This document shows positions 39,273 to 44,789 of a DNA stretch of 44,789 nucleotides, one piece after another. The DNA is taken from assembly GCA_026989215.1 (NCBI GenBank), contig JALSJV010000298.1:1-44789 (forward strand). Reading direction: 5' to 3'. The first letter of the stretch is position 1, and each line of letters begins with the position of its first letter. The notes under the pieces were generated by a model. It searched no databases and was not told the origin of the DNA. It saw only the letters and a list, made by a program, of their open reading frames with translations. Origin of the DNA: Acidimicrobiia bacterium. Lineage in GTDB: Bacteria; Actinomycetota; Acidimicrobiia; Spongiisociales; ZC4RG35. The translations under genes were made by a program, and so were the position numbers.

Positions 39273-40854
39273 GCTGATCGTCTCCAATCTGGGGGTGATC
39301 CGTCACGCCCGGCTCTGCCCCGGCCGGGGCCTGGTGGTGATCACCGGCGAGACGGGGGCGGGGAAGACCTTGTTGCTGGGTGCGCTGCGGCTCCTCACCG
39401 GCTCCACGGCTCGGCTCGATCTCGTCGGTCCCTTCGGAGAGGAGGCGGTCGTCGAAGGGCGCTTCGTCATCGGCGACCGAGAGGTCGCCGCGTCGAGGCG
39501 GATGACGAGCGAGCGGAGCCGTGCGTACCTCGACGGCCACGTCGTCTCCGCCGCCGCCCTGGCGGAGGCCACGTCCGGCCTCACCGAGATCGTGGCCCAG
39601 CACGACCAGGTGATCCTCGCCCGACCGGCGTCGTTGCGGCGGCTCCTCGACCGCCGTCTCGACGGGACGGGGAGGAAGCTGCGGGAGGAGTTCGAGGAGG
39701 CGTGGTCGGAGCTGACGACGGCTCGTGCCCGAGCGGAGGCGTTGGGGGGCGATCGGACCGCACTGGAACGGGAGCTCGACGTCGTCCGTCACCAGGCATC
39801 CGAGATCGAGCAGGCGGGTTTCACCTTCGGCGACGACGAGCGGCTGGAGACCGAGGCTCGGCGTCTGCGCCACGCCGCCGAGCTGCTGGAGGGTCTGGCC
39901 GAGGTGCGGCAGGTGATCGAGCAGGCGGAGGAGGCCCTCGCCGAGGCGATCGGGCACACCCGTCGACTGGCCCGACTCGACTCGACGCTGGGGGAGCTGG
40001 CCGGATACCTGGAGGGGGCGGAGGCCCAGGCGGCGGAGGCGGCGGCGGCGGTTCGCGCCCACGCCGAGGAGCTCGATCTGGACCCCGAACGCGCCGAGGA
40101 GCTGGAACGTCGGCTCCAACTCCTCGGGGACCTCCGTCGGAGATACGGACCGACCCTGCAGGACGTGCTGGACTTCGGCGTCCGGGCCGCCTCCCGAGCC
40201 GACGAGCTCGAGAGGCTGCTCACCCGGGCCGACGCCATCGCCGACGAGCTCGCTGCGGCCGAGCGCCGAGTGGACCAGGTGGGGGCCCGACTTCGGGAGG
40301 CCCGAGCCGCCGCCGCGGTTCGCCTCGTCGAGGATGCCGTCCTCCACCTGAGGGACCTCGGGTTCGGCGACCCCATCCTCCAGATCGCGGTGGAGGAGGC
40401 AGAGCCGGCTCCGACCGGTGCGGACCGTCCGCGGTTGGTGTTCGCCTCCGACCGTCGGCTGGAGGCGGGTGACGTCGGTCGGGTCGCGTCGGGCGGTGAG
40501 CTGAGCCGCCTCGTCCTGGCCCTCCGCCTGGCCGGAGGCCTCGCCGACGCTCCGACGGTGATCTTCGACGAGGTGGACGCCGGGGTCGGAGGCGCCACCG
40601 CGCTCGCCGTCGGCAAGAAACTGGCCGCCGTCTCCGAGACGGTGGACCAGGTCCTGGTCGTCACCCACCTTCCGCAGATCGCGGCCTTCGCCGATCGTCA
40701 CTACGTCGTGGAGCGGGACGGGAACGAGGCGACCGTTCGCCTCGTCACCGGGGAGGCGCGGCTGGGAGAGCTGACCCGCATGCTCGCCGGGCTCCCGGAC
40801 AGTGGGCACGGACGGGAGGCCGCAGCCGAACTCCTCGCCCTGGCAGGCCGCTGA
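39262..40854 (+). CDS. recN: DNA repair protein RecN
   Basis: 530 aa SMC-like ATPase for double-strand break repair. Walker A GETGAGKT (29-36), a coiled-coil middle part rich in Glu/Ala/Arg (about 150-370), the signature ASGGELSRLVLAL and Walker B VIFDEVDAGVGG (D436, E437), then VTHLPQIAAFADRH. The middle is somewhat short but complete. The start ATG is inside the nadK end. Confidence 0.96.
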   Translation: MLDELIVSNLGVIRHARLCPGRGLVVITGETGAGKTLLLGALRLLTGSTARLDLVGPFGEEAVVEGRFVIGDREVAASRRMTSERSRAYLDGHVVSAAALAEATSGLTEIVAQHDQVILARPASLRRLLDRRLDGTGRKLREEFEEAWSELTTARARAEALGGDRTALERELDVVRHQASEIEQAGFTFGDDERLETEARRLRHAAELLEGLAEVRQVIEQAEEALAEAIGHTRRLARLDSTLGELAGYLEGAEAQAAEAAAAVRAHAEELDLDPERAEELERRLQLLGDLRRRYGPTLQDVLDFGVRAASRADELERLLTRADAIADELAAAERRVDQVGARLREARAAAAVRLVEDAVLHLRDLGFGDPILQIAVEEAEPAPTGADRPRLVFASDRRLEAGDVGRVASGGELSRLVLALRLAGGLADAPTVIFDEVDAGVGGATALAVGKKLAAVSETVDQVLVVTHLPQIAAFADRHYVVERDGNEATVRLVTGEARLGELTRMLAGLPDSGHGREAAAELLALAGR

Positions 40855-40868
40855 GGGGGCGACGGCGA

Positions 40869-40874
40869 TAGGCT
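40869..40874 (+). promoter_or_regulatory. -10 box TAGGCT for the enoyl-CoA hydratase gene
   Basis: TAGGCT 15 nt after the recN stop, about 58 nt before the ATG at 40932. CAGGAG upstream of the ATG serves as the ribosome-binding site. Confidence 0.4.
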
Positions 40875-40931
40875 CACGATCAACCGACGATCGAGCACCG
40901 AGGCGAGGTACACCCGAGTCAGGAGTCGTCC

Positions 40932-41711
40932 ATGCAGAACGTCCGTGTCGCCCACGAGCCCCCCGTCACGACGATCACCCTGGATCGTCCCGAACGACGC
41001 AATGCTCTCAGCCTGCAGATGATGCAAGAGCTCACCGACGCCCTCCGGTCGGTGCCCGCCGACTCCCAGGTCGTGGTGCTGCGGGCCGAGGGCCCGGCCT
41101 TCTCGGCCGGCCACGACCTCTCGGAGATGATCGGGCGTGATCCCTCCTTCTACCAGCGTCTCTTCGACGTGTGCACGGTGATGATGGAGACGATCCACCG
41201 GATCCCCCAGCCGGTGATCGCCCGCGTCCACGGGGTCGCCACCGCCGCCGGATGCCAGCTCGTCGCCTCCTGCGATCTCGTGGTGGCCGCAGCGTCCGCC
41301 ACCTTCGCGACGCCCGGCGTGAAGATCGGTCTGTTCTGCTCGACCCCGATGGTCCCGATCTCACGGGCGGTGGGGCGCAAACGCGCCCTCGAGATGCTGC
41401 TGACGGGCGAACCGATCTCGGCGGAGACGGCGCAGGCCTGGGGCCTCGTGAACCGGGTCGTGCCGGTCGACGAACTCGACGACGAGATCGAGCGACTCAT
41501 CTCCCAGATCACCCGATACAGCCCCACGATCATCGGGATCGGCAAGGAGGCGTTCTACTCCCAGATCGAGTTGGACGAGCACCGGGCCTACGACCTCACC
41601 AAGGCGGTCATGTCGTCCAACGCATCCCACGTCGACGCCCAGGAGGGGATGTGTGCGTTCTTGGAGAAACGGGCACCCACATGGCAGTCGCGGACTCGAG
41701 AGGAGGTCTGA
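40932..41711 (+). CDS. Enoyl-CoA hydratase/isomerase family protein
   Basis: 259 aa crotonase fold. ITLDRPERRNALSLQMMQEL, the first oxyanion-hole loop FSAGHDLSEM, the second loop HGVATAAGCQLVASCDLV and FATPGVKIGLFCS are family motifs. The catalytic Glu of true hydratases near the second loop is not obvious (GCQL rather than GGGxE), and this form resembles ECHDC3-like members. So isomerase or another crotonase activity is possible. It ends 1 bp before the acyl-CoA ligase gene, which fits fatty-acid breakdown. Confidence 0.88.
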   Translation: MQNVRVAHEPPVTTITLDRPERRNALSLQMMQELTDALRSVPADSQVVVLRAEGPAFSAGHDLSEMIGRDPSFYQRLFDVCTVMMETIHRIPQPVIARVHGVATAAGCQLVASCDLVVAAASATFATPGVKIGLFCSTPMVPISRAVGRKRALEMLLTGEPISAETAQAWGLVNRVVPVDELDDEIERLISQITRYSPTIIGIGKEAFYSQIELDEHRAYDLTKAVMSSNASHVDAQEGMCAFLEKRAPTWQSRTREEV

Positions 41712-41712
41712 C

Positions 41713-43311
41713 ATGGCACGGGTCGACATCACGCCGCTCACACCGTTGCTGTTCCTCGAGCGGAGCGCCGAGGTGTTCCCCGACCGCACCGCCATCGTGT
41801 ACGGCGACCGGAGACTCACCTACCGCGAGATGGCGGAGGAGGCGACACGGCTGGCGAACGCCCTGGAGGCGTCCGGGATCTCCTCGGGCGACCGGGTCGC
41901 CTACCTGCTCCCCAACCTCCCGGAGATGCTCATCGCCCATTTCGGGGTGCCTCTGGCCCAGGCGGTGCTCGTCGCCATCAACACCCGGCTGTCGGGACCG
42001 GAGATCGAGTACATCCTCGGCCATTCCGGAGCCCGGATCCTGGTGGTGGACTCGGAGCTGTACCCGGTGGTGGCCGACCACCTGGGTTCCTGTCCCGCGC
42101 TCGCCGAGGTGGTGGTGGTGGACGACGTGGGTCGGGGGACGGCGGAGGGGACGATCGCCTACGGCGATCTGCTCGCCCGAGGGGACGCCTCACCGCGGCC
42201 GTGGCGGGTTCCCGACGAGCTCCAGCCGATCTCCATCAACTACACGTCGGGCACCACCGGGCGTCCCAAGGGCGTCATGTACACCCACCGGGGCGCCCAC
42301 CTCAACGCCCTCGGGGAGGTGATCCACTCCCACCACGACACCGACTCCGTCTACCTGTGGACGCTGCCGATGTTCCACTGCAACGGGTGGTGCACCACCT
42401 GGGGGGTGACGGCGGTGGGTGGACGCCACGTCTGTCTCCGGACGGTGGACCCGGGGTTGGTGTGGAAGCTGATCCGTACCGAGGGCGTCACCCACCTCAA
42501 CGCGGCGCCGACGGTCCTCATCTCGCTGGCGAACCATCCCGATGCCGCACCGGTGGAGGGCGGCCTCACCGTCACGACCGCCGGTGCCCCACCGAGCCCC
42601 ACCATCATCGCCCAGATGGAGGAGCTCGGGGCGAGGATCGTCCACGTCTACGGGCTCACCGAGACCTATGGGCCCTACACCGTCTGCGAATGGCAGGACG
42701 GCTGGGTGCGTCTCGACCCTTCCGAGCGGGCACGGCTGCTGGCCCGCCAGGGGGTGGCCTTCATCGGTGCCGACCCCATCAGGGTCGTCGACGAGCAGAT
42801 GCGCGACGTGCCGAGGGACGGGGCCACCATGGGCGAGGTCGTCATGCGGGGCAACAACGTGATGGCGGGGTACTACGCCGACCCCGAGGCGACCGAGCGG
42901 GCGTTCCGCGGCGGCTGGTTCCACTCGGGCGACCTCGCCGTCTGGCATCCCGACGGCTACATCGAGCTGCGGGATCGGGCGAAGGACATCATCATCTCCG
43001 GAGGTGAGAACATCTCCACGATCGAGGTGGAGCAGGCGGTGATGTCGCATCCGGCGGTGCTCGAGGCGGCGGTGGTGGCGATGCCCCACGACCATTGGGG
43101 CGAGCGACCCAAGGCGTTCGTGGTGTTGAAGCCGGGGCGTTCGGCGGAGCCGGACGACATCATCGCCCATGTGCGGGATCGGATCGCCCATTTCAAGGCG
43201 CCCGACGAGGTGGAGATCGTGGAGGAGCTCCCCAAGACCTCCACCGGGAAGATCCAGAAGTACGTCCTTCGGGAGCAGGTCTGGGAGGGCCGGGAGAAGC
43301 GGATCAACTGA
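41713..43311 (+). CDS. Acyl-CoA synthetase (AMP-binding ligase)
   Basis: 532 aa ANL-family enzyme. YTSGTTGRPKGV (177-188) is the phosphate loop, VYGLTETYGP the A5 motif, GWFHSGDLAVWHPDGYIELRDRAKDII the A7/A8 hinge, ISTIEVEQAVMSHPAV and the C-terminal TSTGKIQKY with the catalytic Lys. Overall it resembles medium- to long-chain acyl-CoA ligases of the FadD type. It activates a fatty or aromatic acid as the CoA thioester. AGGAGG lies just before the ATG. Adjacent crotonase suggests a shared catabolic role. Confidence 0.93.
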   Translation: MARVDITPLTPLLFLERSAEVFPDRTAIVYGDRRLTYREMAEEATRLANALEASGISSGDRVAYLLPNLPEMLIAHFGVPLAQAVLVAINTRLSGPEIEYILGHSGARILVVDSELYPVVADHLGSCPALAEVVVVDDVGRGTAEGTIAYGDLLARGDASPRPWRVPDELQPISINYTSGTTGRPKGVMYTHRGAHLNALGEVIHSHHDTDSVYLWTLPMFHCNGWCTTWGVTAVGGRHVCLRTVDPGLVWKLIRTEGVTHLNAAPTVLISLANHPDAAPVEGGLTVTTAGAPPSPTIIAQMEELGARIVHVYGLTETYGPYTVCEWQDGWVRLDPSERARLLARQGVAFIGADPIRVVDEQMRDVPRDGATMGEVVMRGNNVMAGYYADPEATERAFRGGWFHSGDLAVWHPDGYIELRDRAKDIIISGGENISTIEVEQAVMSHPAVLEAAVVAMPHDHWGERPKAFVVLKPGRSAEPDDIIAHVRDRIAHFKAPDEVEIVEELPKTSTGKIQKYVLREQVWEGREKRIN

Positions 43312-43324
43312 GCTCGGATCCCCG

Positions 43325-43340
43325 GGTCCGTTCCCGGACC
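43325..43340 (+). terminator. Stem-loop between the acyl-CoA ligase gene and pyrG
   Basis: GGTCCG-TTCC-CGGACC, a perfect 6-bp stem 13 nt after the ligase stop and 4 nt before the pyrG -10 box. No U-tract. Terminator or operator. Confidence 0.4.
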
Positions 43341-43344
43341 GTGC

Positions 43345-43350
43345 TACGGT
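43345..43350 (+). promoter_or_regulatory. -10 box TACGGT for pyrG
   Basis: TACGGT is 8 nt before GTG at 43359 and 11 nt before ATG at 43362. It suggests a leaderless mRNA starting at the GTG-ATG pair. Confidence 0.45.
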
Positions 43351-43352
43351 GA

Positions 43353-44789
<1,437 letters not shown>

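Noticed and set aside
40932-43311. Complete fatty-acid degradation operon
   Set aside because: Only a crotonase and a ligase are present; no acyl-CoA dehydrogenase, hydroxyacyl-CoA dehydrogenase or thiolase, so no full pathway can be claimed.

Overview
The window is a gene-dense, high-GC stretch (almost no spacing, many ATGA/GTGA start-stop overlaps) from an actinobacterium. Diagnostic markers are a complete Pup-proteasome locus (ARC/Mpa, Dop, Pup, PrcB, PrcA, PafA, PafB, PafC), a DUF4193-type protein, a HelY-type helicase behind tatA-tatC, and Arg in the Walker A of RapZ. Gene content looks closest to deep-branching Actinobacteria such as Acidimicrobiia, but that placement is inference; no rRNA is present. 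No gene-free stretch reaches 300 bases. The longest gaps are about 170 bp between the ferredoxin and ARC genes and about 120 bp upstream of tatA.

Layout. (1) 1-7947: the 3' end of uvrA, then a cell-surface glycan cassette: two or three polytopic glycosyltransferase-like proteins, an AlgI-type MBOAT acyltransferase with an SGNH partner, a UDP-glucuronate decarboxylase-like SDR and a methyltransferase. (2) 7980-14767: uvrC-rapZ-yvcK-pgk-tpiA-gpmA-secG, without the whiA and gap genes that often sit between yvcK and pgk. (3) 14795-17636: tRNA-Leu(GAG), an MFS exporter and small membrane proteins. (4) 17541-19595: a 31-aa membrane microprotein, a TtuB-like ubiquitin-fold sulfur carrier, TtuA and TrmI, a likely operon for tRNA T-loop modification. 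(5) 19582-28550: a ferredoxin gene facing the other way, then the Pup-proteasome system. (6) 28670-33247: tatA, tatC, helY and a lipid kinase. (7) 33301-37415: DUF4193 protein, polyprenol-phosphate mannose synthase, GNAT, Nudix, M20 peptidase and HAD phosphatase. (8) 37403-44789: rhomboid, a small conserved protein, NAD kinase, recN, enoyl-CoA hydratase, acyl-CoA ligase and the first part of pyrG.

How the parts fit. Pup is conjugated by PafA, removed by Dop and recognised by ARC, which feeds PrcA/PrcB; PafB/PafC are WYL-domain regulators. TtuB would carry sulfur to TtuA for 2-thiolation of T54, next to the m1A58 enzyme TrmI. Two ubiquitin-like modifiers (TtuB and Pup) therefore lie within 6 kb. 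TtuB ends in GG-AR rather than GG, so it may need C-terminal trimming. Pup ends in GGE, so it needs no deamidation.

Regulation visible by eye: a recurrent TAnnnT -10 box. In several cases (uvrC, the holin-like gene, pafA, pafB, tatA, the GNAT gene, pyrG and a GT87 gene) it lies only 6-9 nt before the start codon, which suggests leaderless mRNAs. GC-rich hairpins without U-tracts lie between transcription units; the largest (23 of 25 pairs) is just upstream of tatA. The nadK start region carries a perfect 17-bp tandem duplication that creates a six-codon mini-ORF coupled to nadK.
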